Part shown: positions 1 to 6,282 of the stretch, in pieces | Layout of the letters: every line of letters starts with the position of its first letter | Numbering within the stretch: position 1 is the first letter of the stretch | Source of the DNA: Acidobacteriota bacterium | GTDB lineage: Bacteria > Acidobacteriota > Vicinamibacteria > Vicinamibacterales > UBA823 | Assembly: GCA_002720285.1 (NCBI GenBank) | Contig: PBHT01000020.1 | Span: forward strand, 5,650 to 16,280 | Length of the DNA stretch: 10,631 bases | Reading direction: 5' to 3' | Notes under the pieces: model-generated | Told to the model about the DNA's origin: nothing | What the model saw: the letters and a program-made list of their open reading frames with translations, nothing else | Databases searched by the model: none | Position numbers and translations under genes: made by a program

Positions 1-413
1 ATCAGTCCCGGCGCCGTACCGGGCATCTGAGGGATCAAATTGGCACCTTCAGGGATATCCGCCTGGCGCCGGTTATTATCCACCATAACCCGACCTCGCG
101 ATTCGAACATATGTCGGATCTTGTCAACCACTGCCTTGTCCCGATGCAAATCTACGCCCATGACCGCGGCTATAACCTCACGGGTGATGTCGTCTTGAGT
201 AGGCCCTAGCCCGCCGCAACAGATCACCGCCTCGTTACGGCCAAGGGCATAACGAATTGTCTGTTCCATGCGTTCAAAATTGTCGCCAACTTTGACTTGA
301 AAGTGAGAATCAATTCCAATCAACGCCAGTTGCTCCCCAATCCAGGACGAATTGGTGTCAACGATCTGACCCAACAGCAGTTCGGTGCCAATGGCGATAA
401 TTTCACAACGCAT
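1..413 (-). CDS. cinA: CinA-family protein, N-terminal MoCF domain (3' end beyond window)
   Basis: The reverse strand reads from an ATG at 411-413 and stays open to the left edge, giving 137 residues. The N-terminus (MRCEIIAIGTELLLGQIVDTN) and the GGLGPTQDD segment at residues 67-75 are hallmarks of the molybdopterin-binding (MoaB/MogA-like) domain of CinA, annotated as competence/damage-inducible protein A. Full-length CinA proteins often continue into a PncC domain that deamidates nicotinamide mononucleotide; that part would lie outside the window, so it is unknown whether this copy has it. A purine-rich ribosome binding site (AGGAGAAAGGGG, reverse strand, 423-434) lies about 9 bases before the ATG and supports the start. 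It is divergent from the oxidoreductase at 489 across 75 bases. It is probably a housekeeping or salvage gene marking the edge of the catabolic region. The family is clear; the exact activity is not. Confidence 0.9.
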   Translation of the reverse strand, partial: MRCEIIAIGTELLLGQIVDTNSSWIGEQLALIGIDSHFQVKVGDNFERMEQTIRYALGRNEAVICCGGLGPTQDDITREVIAAVMGVDLHRDKAVVDKIRHMFESRGRVMVDNNRRQADIPEGANLIPQMPGTAPGL

Positions 414-488
414 ATAACAAGACCCCTTTCTCCTGCTACTTATATCCGCGCAAGTCAGAACTAATTAGCGCACTAGAGGAGACTTATC
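414..488. promoter_or_regulatory. Divergent 75-bp intergenic region between cinA and the LLM oxidoreductase
   Basis: This short spacer must hold the 5' signals of both divergent genes. It contains the cinA ribosome binding site (reverse strand, 423-434) and the oxidoreductase ribosome binding site AGAGGAG (475-481). An 8-base palindrome CTAATTAG lies at 461-468. An AT-rich element TTATATC near 440-446 could be part of a -10 box, but no convincing -35 partner was seen. No regulator can be named. Confidence 0.4.
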
Positions 489-1385
489 ATGAAAATAGGC
501 TTTGGCATTCCCAATAATCAAGGCGTTAAAGACCCCAACGATTTGGTCGCCATGGCCGTCGCCGTTGAAAATATGGGATGCCACAGCGTTTGGGTCCGAG
601 AGCATTTGTTTCATTCTAGCTACGTCGCCGAGCGCCTAGGCGACAGACCCTATCACGATGCATTGACGGTTCTGACTGCCGTGGCCTGTGCTACCAAAAC
701 AGTGCGTCTGGGAACCTCCGTGCTGGTGCTGCCTTGGCATGACCCGGCGCGTCTGGGTAAAATGATCGCCACCCTGGATCAACTATCTTATGGTCGGGTA
801 GATCTGGGTATTGGCGTCGCTTTAACAAAGGATGAATTTGAAAATCTGGGTATCGATTTTGCCAGCCGCGGCAAGCGCACTGATGAGATCCTTGGTGCCT
901 TGCAAGCCCTGTGGACCCAGGACATTCCAGAGTTTTCTGGATCTTTCTATCATTACAGTGGCCTCAGGTTTTCTCCGAAACCCTATCAAAAACCCTATCC
1001 ACCTATATTAATAGGCGGCTTCAGCGAAGCGGCGCGCCAAAGGGTGGCTCGTTTCGGCGACGGCTGGCACACCCTTCGGCAAACACCCCGCCAATTTGCA
1101 AAAAGCCGAGCAGATATTTTCGAACGGACGGAAAATGCCGGCCGCGACGCTAACGCACTTAGATTTTCCCTCTCTATCCCAATCCGATTCACCGATACGC
1201 CCCCCAGCGCCCCAGTAATGGACCGTACGGCGTTGACTGGTGCCAATGATGACATCGCTGAAACCATAAATGCGTACAAAATAGAGGGCTTAGATGAAAT
1301 TGTTCTAGGCATCAGCAGTGCAGAAATGAAATTGAATATCAAGACGATGGAACGTTTCATGCTCGACGTTGCACCACACCTCTGA
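489..1385 (+). CDS. LLM-class flavin (probably F420-dependent) oxidoreductase
   Basis: This 298-residue protein belongs to the luciferase-like monooxygenase superfamily (bacterial luciferase TIM barrel), which uses FMN or reduced F420 to oxidise or reduce small organic substrates in the cytoplasm. Typical landmarks are the N-terminal strand MKIGFGIPNN, the VWVREHL segment near residue 35, VRLGTSVLVLPWHDP near 72-86, the GRVDLGIGV segment near 102-110 followed by DEFENLGIDFASRGKRTDE, the PPILIGG strand near 170 and RVARFGDGW near 185-193. This pattern is closest to the subgroup usually annotated as F420-dependent (TIGR03619-like). Cofactor choice cannot be proven from sequence, and FMN use remains possible. 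Length is normal for the family. The ATG start follows AGAGGAG with 7 bases spacing. The gene stands alone, divergent from cinA and convergent with the DUF169 gene, and ends in TGA. The substrate is unknown. Confidence 0.88.
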   Translation: MKIGFGIPNNQGVKDPNDLVAMAVAVENMGCHSVWVREHLFHSSYVAERLGDRPYHDALTVLTAVACATKTVRLGTSVLVLPWHDPARLGKMIATLDQLSYGRVDLGIGVALTKDEFENLGIDFASRGKRTDEILGALQALWTQDIPEFSGSFYHYSGLRFSPKPYQKPYPPILIGGFSEAARQRVARFGDGWHTLRQTPRQFAKSRADIFERTENAGRDANALRFSLSIPIRFTDTPPSAPVMDRTALTGANDDIAETINAYKIEGLDEIVLGISSAEMKLNIKTMERFMLDVAPHL

Positions 1386-1620
1386 TTTGGTCTGATAAAC
1401 GCCGCCGATTAAACCGTAAACGGGCTGTACCGACGGCCTGTTTTGCAACGGCAGAATCGGACGTTTCAGCACTATACCTTCCTATCCAGATACTAGAAAT
1501 GGTCATAGCGATAACGCGTTGACAGCCATCTTAGAAGCTCCGGGAAACAGCTAATGAACTAGTTCCGTGGACGCTGGAAAGTTTCTCGGCCCCCTGTCAT
1601 GAGACCTCTTATCGAATTTC
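1386..1620. other. Convergent intergenic spacer, no gene seen
   Basis: This 235-bp stretch lies between the stops of two converging genes. No stem followed by a T run that would make a clear intrinsic terminator was found for either side. The only structures seen are two short palindromes with the pattern AACNNGTT: AACGCGTT at 1513-1520 and AACTAGTT at 1557-1564. The second is the core of the 10-base perfect palindrome GAACTAGTTC at 1556-1565. Confidence 0.4.
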
Positions 1621-2415
1621 TCAACCATAGCTCTTTGCTATCGAATCCAAGGGTGATTTCTGGATGCCGTGATTGGGAATAGGATATCGTAGGCCAGCTT
1701 TGCTGAGTTCTTCCAGGCCCTTTACGGTAGCAGGCAAATAGCTGGGCGGCAGCGCGACCAGCATCTCGTCATCCTGTACACCACCGAACTTGCGTTCCGC
1801 ATAACAAGGGATTGAGACACAGGGCTCACCGGTAAGGAGCGCCTTGCCCCAAGAATCGGCGCAGGCGCTCTCACCCACACAGGTGAATTCGTACTTTTTG
1901 TAATTCCTATGTTGCAAACCATTGATAAAAGTAATCATTTGCCCTGGCGTCATGTAGAATAGACAGATATCCGGGTTATCTAAACGGCCCGAAACCAGTG
2001 GTGAGGTGGCCAGCGCCTCAAATTCGCCATACGAGGCGCGGGTCATAGCTGCTTGGTGTGCCTTGCTATCCTTTAGGGTGCCATACCACACGCCGTGCAT
2101 ACGCTCGCCGGACAGAAAATCTTTGTCCAAGGGATGCAGACCAACCACAGCACCACATTGAGAACCCATCAGGTTGTCCATGGTGATACCCAGGGTGTAA
2201 CCAATCCATCGGCTCTGTCCCACAATCTGATCCATAGCTAATTTTTCGTTGGGATCGGGACGGCGGATCCGAGGAACAGCCTCCATATCCACTACAGTCC
2301 TGAACCGTTTCATGCCAATAGGTGTTGCCTTCAGACGCAGATAACGGTTCAAACCCTCCACAAGAGCATTGAAATCATATTCTTTGTCATCGCCAAAGCA
2401 ATTCACGGTGGTCAT
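1621..2415 (-). CDS. DUF169-family (COG2043-like) protein
   Basis: This 264-residue protein resembles the DUF169 family, which is cysteine-containing and of unknown biochemical function. Supporting segments are the N-terminal helix with LVEGLNRYLRLKATPIGMKRF (about residues 18-38), the DICLFYMTPGQM strand and helix (149-160), and the cysteine-rich core CVGESACADSWG (179-190) followed by GEPCVSIPC (196-204) and the DDEMLVALPP strand (215-224). Cysteines at 87, 151, 179, 185, 199 and 204 could bind a metal or cluster or act in redox chemistry, but this is inference. A GTG two codons upstream (2419-2421) is also in frame, but GGAG (reverse strand, 2424-2427) sits 7 bases before the ATG at 2413-2415 and directly against the GTG, so the ATG is preferred. 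The gene has its own promoter candidate and a large inverted repeat just upstream. It ends in TGA. No membrane segment or signal peptide is visible. Confidence 0.72.
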   Translation of the reverse strand: MTTVNCFGDDKEYDFNALVEGLNRYLRLKATPIGMKRFRTVVDMEAVPRIRRPDPNEKLAMDQIVGQSRWIGYTLGITMDNLMGSQCGAVVGLHPLDKDFLSGERMHGVWYGTLKDSKAHQAAMTRASYGEFEALATSPLVSGRLDNPDICLFYMTPGQMITFINGLQHRNYKKYEFTCVGESACADSWGKALLTGEPCVSIPCYAERKFGGVQDDEMLVALPPSYLPATVKGLEELSKAGLRYPIPNHGIQKSPLDSIAKSYG

Positions 2416-2437
2416 AATCACTCTCCAAATACAGTGC

Positions 2438-2471
2438 GGTTGCCAGTCTGATTAGATTCAGACTAGCAACC
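2438..2471. repeat. 34-bp inverted repeat, probable operator for the DUF169 gene
   Basis: The left arm GGTTGCCAGTCTGA (2438-2451) and right arm TCAGACTAGCAACC (2458-2471) pair over 13 of 14 positions around the 6-base centre TTAGAT (2452-2457); the single mismatch is C2444/A2465. It lies 22 bases upstream of the preferred ATG and covers the candidate -10 box. The predicted transcription start falls near its centre, so from that promoter only half would be transcribed, which favours a DNA operator over an RNA hairpin. No T run follows on either strand, arguing against a terminator. Confidence 0.6.
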
Positions 2472-2487
2472 TGGAACATCATGTCAA
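2460..2487 (-). promoter_or_regulatory. Candidate sigma70-type promoter for the DUF169 gene
   Basis: On the reverse strand a perfect -35 hexamer TTGACA (2482-2487) is followed after 16 bases by TAGTCT (2460-2465), which matches three of six consensus -10 positions. The -10 is embedded in the inverted repeat 2438-2471, as expected for a promoter controlled by a dimeric repressor. The -35 is convincing; the -10 is weak, which could mean activator dependence or that the call is wrong. Confidence 0.4.
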
Positions 2488-2601
2488 TTTATGGACAGAA
2501 CGGCCTAAATTTCGCCAGTCCTCTTTACAGATCTCTTGGACCCTTGCCAAAACCTAGCCGTCGATAACAATACCAACTATGTGAATAGTCTGTGCCAATA
2601 A

Positions 2602-3477
2602 TCAGATAGGATCCCTTGCCCAAGCATCCAAGATCGCGCGCAGGGCGGCGACAAAGGCTAAGGGCTGATCCAACATGACATGGTGATACGCTTCAGGGAT
2701 TTCTACAACTGGCGCTATTGGTCCCATGAGAGAAGACATATAAGCGACTGTGCGCGAGGAGACGATGGCGCTATTTTCTCCGTAGATTAATGCGGCGCGG
2801 CATTTTAGTGCCTGAAGCTCGGCATTGTAGGGCTCGCCGAACCGGCGCGAACCCATAACTTTATGATCGAACTTCCAGGTCCAGCCGCCATCCTGGGCCT
2901 TGACCGATGTACGGGCTATGAAATCGGTAATGTAGAAATATTCGCATGGTTGCGGAGGCATCAGGCGAAACCGCTTTTCAGCCGTGCGCCGATCAGGGTG
3001 TATTTTCGGACCTGTACTAGTTGGTGCGGGTGGTTTTGGAATGGGTTCGTCGTCGGGATCCTGCACGGGCGAATCCACAATTACTACGCCCGAAAGTCCA
3101 GCGCCGAGTTCCGCGCCATACTTCATGGCCATCAGGCCGCCAAAACTATGTCCTACGACAACGGGCCGACCCGGAAAACCCGCATCGGCAAGCACCGCGC
3201 CAATTTCCCGCGCCCAAATTTCTGGCAAATATTCATGCCTCGCTCCGCTATCGCCCATTCCGGACAAGTCAATGGCGACTACCTGATAAACATCGGTAAA
3301 AAAAGGTGCGATGAAACGCCACCAGTTGGCATGGGCCCCGCCGCCATGAATGAATAGAAGTCCCGGCCGCTGATCAGCCCCTTCGAACCATGACAAATAG
3401 TGAATTGAACAACCATCCACCTCAACAAACCGGGACTGGGTCGGCCGATCAATAGCGCGCTGGAACCAGTCCGGCAC
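2602..3477 (-). CDS. Alpha/beta-fold hydrolase
   Basis: Cytoplasmic alpha/beta hydrolase, 291 residues from the GTG at 3475-3477. Numbering from that start: oxyanion-hole motif HGGG (44-47), a VVAIDLSGMGDS strand-turn (66-77), nucleophile elbow GHSFGG (109-114) with Ser111, and catalytic histidine in YHHVMLDQP (His265 or 266). The usual catalytic acid after strand 7 (pattern GxxD) reads G-E-N-S, so Asp is replaced by Ser236; Glu234, or Asp135 after strand 6 (VIVDSP), may serve instead. The frame extends upstream to a TTG at 3499-3501, only 3 bases after the dehydrogenase stop, but that has no visible ribosome binding site. AGGA lies 10 bases before the GTG, which would start the protein at PDWFQRAID, so the GTG is preferred. 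It is almost certainly co-transcribed with the preceding acyl-CoA dehydrogenase. Ester, lactone or thioester substrates are all possible. Confidence 0.87.
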   Translation of the reverse strand: MPDWFQRAIDRPTQSRFVEVDGCSIHYLSWFEGADQRPGLLFIHGGGAHANWWRFIAPFFTDVYQVVAIDLSGMGDSGARHEYLPEIWAREIGAVLADAGFPGRPVVVGHSFGGLMAMKYGAELGAGLSGVVIVDSPVQDPDDEPIPKPPAPTSTGPKIHPDRRTAEKRFRLMPPQPCEYFYITDFIARTSVKAQDGGWTWKFDHKVMGSRRFGEPYNAELQALKCRAALIYGENSAIVSSRTVAYMSSLMGPIAPVVEIPEAYHHVMLDQPLAFVAALRAILDAWARDPI

Positions 3478-3504
3478 GTATGAATTGTCCTGCACTGGCA
3501 AAGG

Positions 3505-4716
3505 TTAGTACAAATCCCGAATTGTGCGCCGAGCTAGTTGCGACATGTGCACTTCGTCCGGGCCATCGGCAACCTGGCAGAACCGGGCCATCATGTAGAT
3601 ATGCGCCAACGGCGTATCCTGTGTGAAGCCAGCACCCCCGTGAGCCTGAATAGCACGGTTGGCCACGTCGAGAGCCATCTGCGGGGCGATAATCTTCACC
3701 ATGGAAATATAATCCCGTGCCTCCTTGGGGCCGTATTTATCCATCTTGTCGGCGGCGGCGAGGACTAACATTCGGCATTGCTCGATCTCGCAGCGGCTGC
3801 GTGCGATTTCATGTTGGATAGAGGTCTTTTGAGACAATCTTTCGCCAAAAGCTTCCCGGTCCTCAACCCGCCTACACATCAATTCTAGACATCGGTCGGC
3901 CATGCCCACGAACATCATGGCGTATTGGAAACGCCCCGGTCCCAGACGCCCCTGTGCAATTTCAAAACCGCGTCCTTCTCCCAGGATCAAATTGCCGGCG
4001 GGGACGCGTACATTGTCATAGTGCACCTGGGCATGGCCTCCAGGCGAATGCACACCGCCGAACACGCTGACGGGTCGCTCCAAAATGACACCTTCCGTAT
4101 TCTTGGGCACCAGGATCATGGAGAACTGCTGGTGGCGCGGCGCATCCGGATCAGTCTTGCCCATGACGACAAATACCTTACACAGAGGATTGAAGGCATT
4201 GGAAGTGAACCATTTACGGCCATTAATGACGTATTCGTTGCCGTCCTTGACAATGGTGGTTTCTAGATTGCCCGCGTCCGAGGAGGAGACGGCAGGCTCC
4301 GTCATTGAAAAAGCGGAGCGAATTTCACCGTCCATCAAAGGGCGCAACCATTCATCCTGCTGCTCGGGTGAGCCAAATCGTGCAAGTACCTCCATATTGC
4401 CCCGGTCTGGTGCGGAGCAGTTGAATATCTCCTGGGCCCAGGGGACCCGTGCCATTTTTTCCATAATGGGAGCGAATTCCAAATTCGACAGGCCAGGACT
4501 GAATTCCTCATAATCTTTATTTAAGAACCAGTTCCAGATACCAGCTGACTTGGCTTTTTCTTTAAGCTCAGCGTGCCAAGGCGGGTATTTCCACAGATTT
4601 TCGGGGTTATCTACCCATTCCCAATATTCTAGTTCACGCGGGTAAATATGTTCCTTCATGAATATCTCAACGTGAGCAATCATTTCCGCCACTTTATCGC
4701 TGTAATCCAAATTCAT
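3505..4716 (-). CDS. Acyl-CoA dehydrogenase, ACAD10/ACAD11-like subfamily
   Basis: FAD-dependent acyl-CoA dehydrogenase of 403 residues. N-terminal helical domain about 1-130, beta domain about 131-240 and C-terminal helical bundle to the end. Diagnostic segments: PDRGNMEVLARFG (103-115), FSMTEP (136-141) with Ser-Ser-Asp at 145-147, NGRKWFTSNA (165-174), MGKTDPDAPRHQQFSMILVP (185-204), LGEGRGFEIAQGRLGPGR (245-262), and IQAHGGAGFTQDTPLA (356-371). Near the C-terminus the usual catalytic Glu-Gly pair is Asp-Gly in VADGPDEVH (382-390), with Asp384 in the base position, as in the ACAD10/11-like group. Some members of that group act on hydroxy- or phosphorylated acyl-CoAs, so the substrate need not be a plain saturated acyl-CoA. 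A strong GGGAGGA ribosome binding site (reverse strand, 4722-4728) precedes the ATG. It is the first gene of a unit with the hydrolase, which starts 3-27 bases after its stop. Confidence 0.93.
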   Translation of the reverse strand: MNLDYSDKVAEMIAHVEIFMKEHIYPRELEYWEWVDNPENLWKYPPWHAELKEKAKSAGIWNWFLNKDYEEFSPGLSNLEFAPIMEKMARVPWAQEIFNCSAPDRGNMEVLARFGSPEQQDEWLRPLMDGEIRSAFSMTEPAVSSSDAGNLETTIVKDGNEYVINGRKWFTSNAFNPLCKVFVVMGKTDPDAPRHQQFSMILVPKNTEGVILERPVSVFGGVHSPGGHAQVHYDNVRVPAGNLILGEGRGFEIAQGRLGPGRFQYAMMFVGMADRCLELMCRRVEDREAFGERLSQKTSIQHEIARSRCEIEQCRMLVLAAADKMDKYGPKEARDYISMVKIIAPQMALDVANRAIQAHGGAGFTQDTPLAHIYMMARFCQVADGPDEVHMSQLARRTIRDLY

Positions 4717-4807
4717 GATGTCCTCCCGCTCAATAAAATGTTTTCGGCGACATGGTCGAGAAGAAGGCCTAGTGAAGTCAACAGTTTTGCTTGACCGCTA
4801 CTGACGC

Positions 4808-4821
4808 TTCAACGAGTTGTA
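4808..4821. promoter_or_regulatory. Possible TetR-type (KstR-like) operator
   Basis: TTCAACGAGTTGTA matches every fixed position of the actinobacterial KstR consensus TNNAACNNGTTNNA. The two 6-base arms agree at five of six positions. It sits 92 bases upstream of the minus-strand dehydrogenase start and 240 bases upstream of the plus-strand pair. KstR controls cholesterol-degradation genes, including dehydrogenases of the FadE28/29 type. One such match per roughly 65 kb is expected by chance at equal base frequencies, so this is suggestive only, and no regulator gene is in the window. Confidence 0.3.
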
Positions 4822-4904
4822 GAGGGTGATGACCGGATGCAGCGGATACAAGGTTCTATTCTCAAATTACTGGCCCCGAAGATTCTGAACAGTTTCCAGG
4901 CCAC

Positions 4905-4917
4905 GCCTTGGCAAGGC
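4905..4917. repeat. 13-bp palindrome in the divergent promoter region
   Basis: GCCTTG and CAAGGC are perfect 6-base arms around a single central G. It directly precedes TATAAG (4922-4927), a five-of-six match to a -10 box on the plus strand, so a protein bound here could block a promoter. No regulator is identified. Confidence 0.3.
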
Positions 4918-5061
4918 ACATTATAAGCCCGAGAGTTGCTAGATTGGTCGGAGCTTAGCGGCTTGGCTTTGCCCACCTGTGGTGAATGGTGCATGCAAGG
5001 AAGACCAGTGCAATGATACAATATGACTTGTTAGTCGCTAGGCGTGTGAGAGGAAAGGCCC

Positions 5062-6273
5062 ATGGATTTGAATGACCGGCCCGAACATAAAGTTTACAGG
5101 GAGGAAGTACGCGCCTTTCTAAGTGAATACAAACATCTGGCACCTGGCGAATCCGCCTTCTCCTTCCGCATGGAGCCACGCAAATTGCGCGAAAAAGTTC
5201 AAATCTGGCAGGGCCTTTTAGTGGATCACGGTTACACCTCCCGCACGGTGCCAAAAAAGTATGGAGGCTTTGGCGCCGACGTGGATATCCTGAAGAACCG
5301 CATAATCGCCGATGAATTCTTCGCCACTAATGTCATCCAAGGCCTGGGCAATCAGGGTATTTCCATGTTCGTGCCAACGGTGCTGGAGCATGGTTCAGAG
5401 GAATTGAAAGAAAGATACATCCGGCCCACGATCCGTAGCGAAATTGTCTGGTGTCAAGGCTATTCAGAGCCCAACTCCGGTTCCGACCTTGCCAGCTTAC
5501 AGACCTCCGCCATTGAGGACGGAGAGGATTTTATCATCAACGGCCAGAAAATCTGGACCTCCGGCGCCCATATCGCTGACATGATATTCTGCCTGGTGCG
5601 TACGGAACCGGACAAGCCAAAACACGAAGGCATCAGCTACATCGTCTTTCCTATGGACACCCCCGGCATCGAGGTACGCCCTCTGCAAACCATGACGGGG
5701 ACACCATCCTTCAACGAAGTATTCTTCACCAACGTGCGGGTGCCTAAATCCAATGTTGTGGGCAACCGCGGTGAAGGCTGGGCTGTTGCCAATTCCACAC
5801 TAAAACATGAACGGGGCCTGCTGGGAGACGCCAACCGCTCCCTTGACAGCCTGCTGCGGGTCAAACGGCTGCTGCAGAACGAAAGTCTTGATGGCCAACC
5901 GTTGATGGAGAACCCCTTGTTCCGTGACCGTTTCATCAAACTACAAGCGCGGGTACAAGCCATGCGCTTGCATGAAATGCGTATGACCTCCGAAGCCGAC
6001 AAAGGCGGCGGGCGATCGTTGGGCGATATGGTGATCAAACTGTTGGGATGCGAGCTGAACTATCAACTGGACGGTCTGGGTGTCGATCTCCTGGGCGAGA
6101 TTGGCATCTTGTACGATGAAAGCCCCATGCTGCGTGACGGCGGCGCCTGGCAAGCGAATTTCATGTTTGACCTGGGTCTGATTATCGGGGGTGGCACAGC
6201 GCAAATTCAGAAAAACATCATTTCGGAGCGCGGCCTGGGCATGCCGCGCGAGCCTAAAGTAGCGCAAGTTTAG
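5062..6273 (+). CDS. Acyl-CoA dehydrogenase, catalytic-Glu subunit (FadE26/FadE29-like)
   Basis: Acyl-CoA dehydrogenase of 403 residues, probably the larger subunit of an alpha2beta2 enzyme with the next gene. Landmarks: PKKYGGFGAD (64-73), CQGYSEPNSGSDLASLQT (131-148), INGQKIWTSGAH (159-170), TGTPSFNEVFFTNVRVP (212-228), the NSTLKHERG helix (244-252) and the C-terminal GGGTAQIQKNIISERGLGMPRE (376-397). In this subgroup the catalytic base is expected in the internal helix, here Glu250 in HERG. The C-terminal site used by medium-chain enzymes reads Gly-Gly-Gly-Thr and lacks the Glu, which fits. It removes alpha/beta hydrogens from an acyl-CoA, passing electrons via FAD to electron-transfer flavoprotein. 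In actinobacterial steroid degradation such heterotetramers act on steroid side chains, but the substrate here is unknown. The ATG follows GAGAGGAAAGG. Its TAG stop is embedded in the ribosome binding site of the next gene. Confidence 0.92.
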   Translation: MDLNDRPEHKVYREEVRAFLSEYKHLAPGESAFSFRMEPRKLREKVQIWQGLLVDHGYTSRTVPKKYGGFGADVDILKNRIIADEFFATNVIQGLGNQGISMFVPTVLEHGSEELKERYIRPTIRSEIVWCQGYSEPNSGSDLASLQTSAIEDGEDFIINGQKIWTSGAHIADMIFCLVRTEPDKPKHEGISYIVFPMDTPGIEVRPLQTMTGTPSFNEVFFTNVRVPKSNVVGNRGEGWAVANSTLKHERGLLGDANRSLDSLLRVKRLLQNESLDGQPLMENPLFRDRFIKLQARVQAMRLHEMRMTSEADKGGGRSLGDMVIKLLGCELNYQLDGLGVDLLGEIGILYDESPMLRDGGAWQANFMFDLGLIIGGGTAQIQKNIISERGLGMPREPKVAQV

Positions 6274-6277
6274 GAGG
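6272..6277 (+). promoter_or_regulatory. Ribosome binding site that fixes a TTG start
   Basis: A perfect AGGAGG overlaps the TAG stop of the upstream dehydrogenase (6271-6273) and stands 5 bases before a TTG at 6283-6285. It supports the rare TTG as the true start and indicates translational coupling of the two subunits, consistent with equal production of partners in one complex. Confidence 0.8.
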
Positions 6278-6282
6278 CCGAC

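Larger units (their letters stand above)
4717..5061. promoter_or_regulatory. 345-bp divergent promoter region between acyl-CoA dehydrogenase units
   Basis: No gene is seen here. It should hold promoters for the minus-strand dehydrogenase/hydrolase unit and the plus-strand dehydrogenase pair. Visible elements are a KstR-like 14-mer (4808-4821), the palindrome GCCTTGGCAAGGC (4905-4917) beside an AT-rich TATAAG (4922-4927), the 8-base palindrome TGCATGCA (4990-4997) and TACAAT (5017-5022), a possible -10 for the plus-strand genes. No -35 with good spacing was found for any of them, so the promoter calls stay tentative. Confidence 0.45.

Noticed and set aside
2863..3357. Long plus-strand open frame opposite the hydrolase
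   Set aside because: It lies wholly antisense to a gene with clear alpha/beta hydrolase motifs, and its translation shows no recognisable domain.
3925..4513. Plus-strand open frames opposite the ACAD10/11-like dehydrogenase
   Set aside because: They are antisense shadows of a strongly conserved gene and have no family resemblance.
4955..5254. Minus-strand open frame across the divergent promoter region
   Set aside because: It overlaps the start of the catalytic dehydrogenase subunit, has Arg/Cys-rich low-quality composition and no ribosome binding site or domain.
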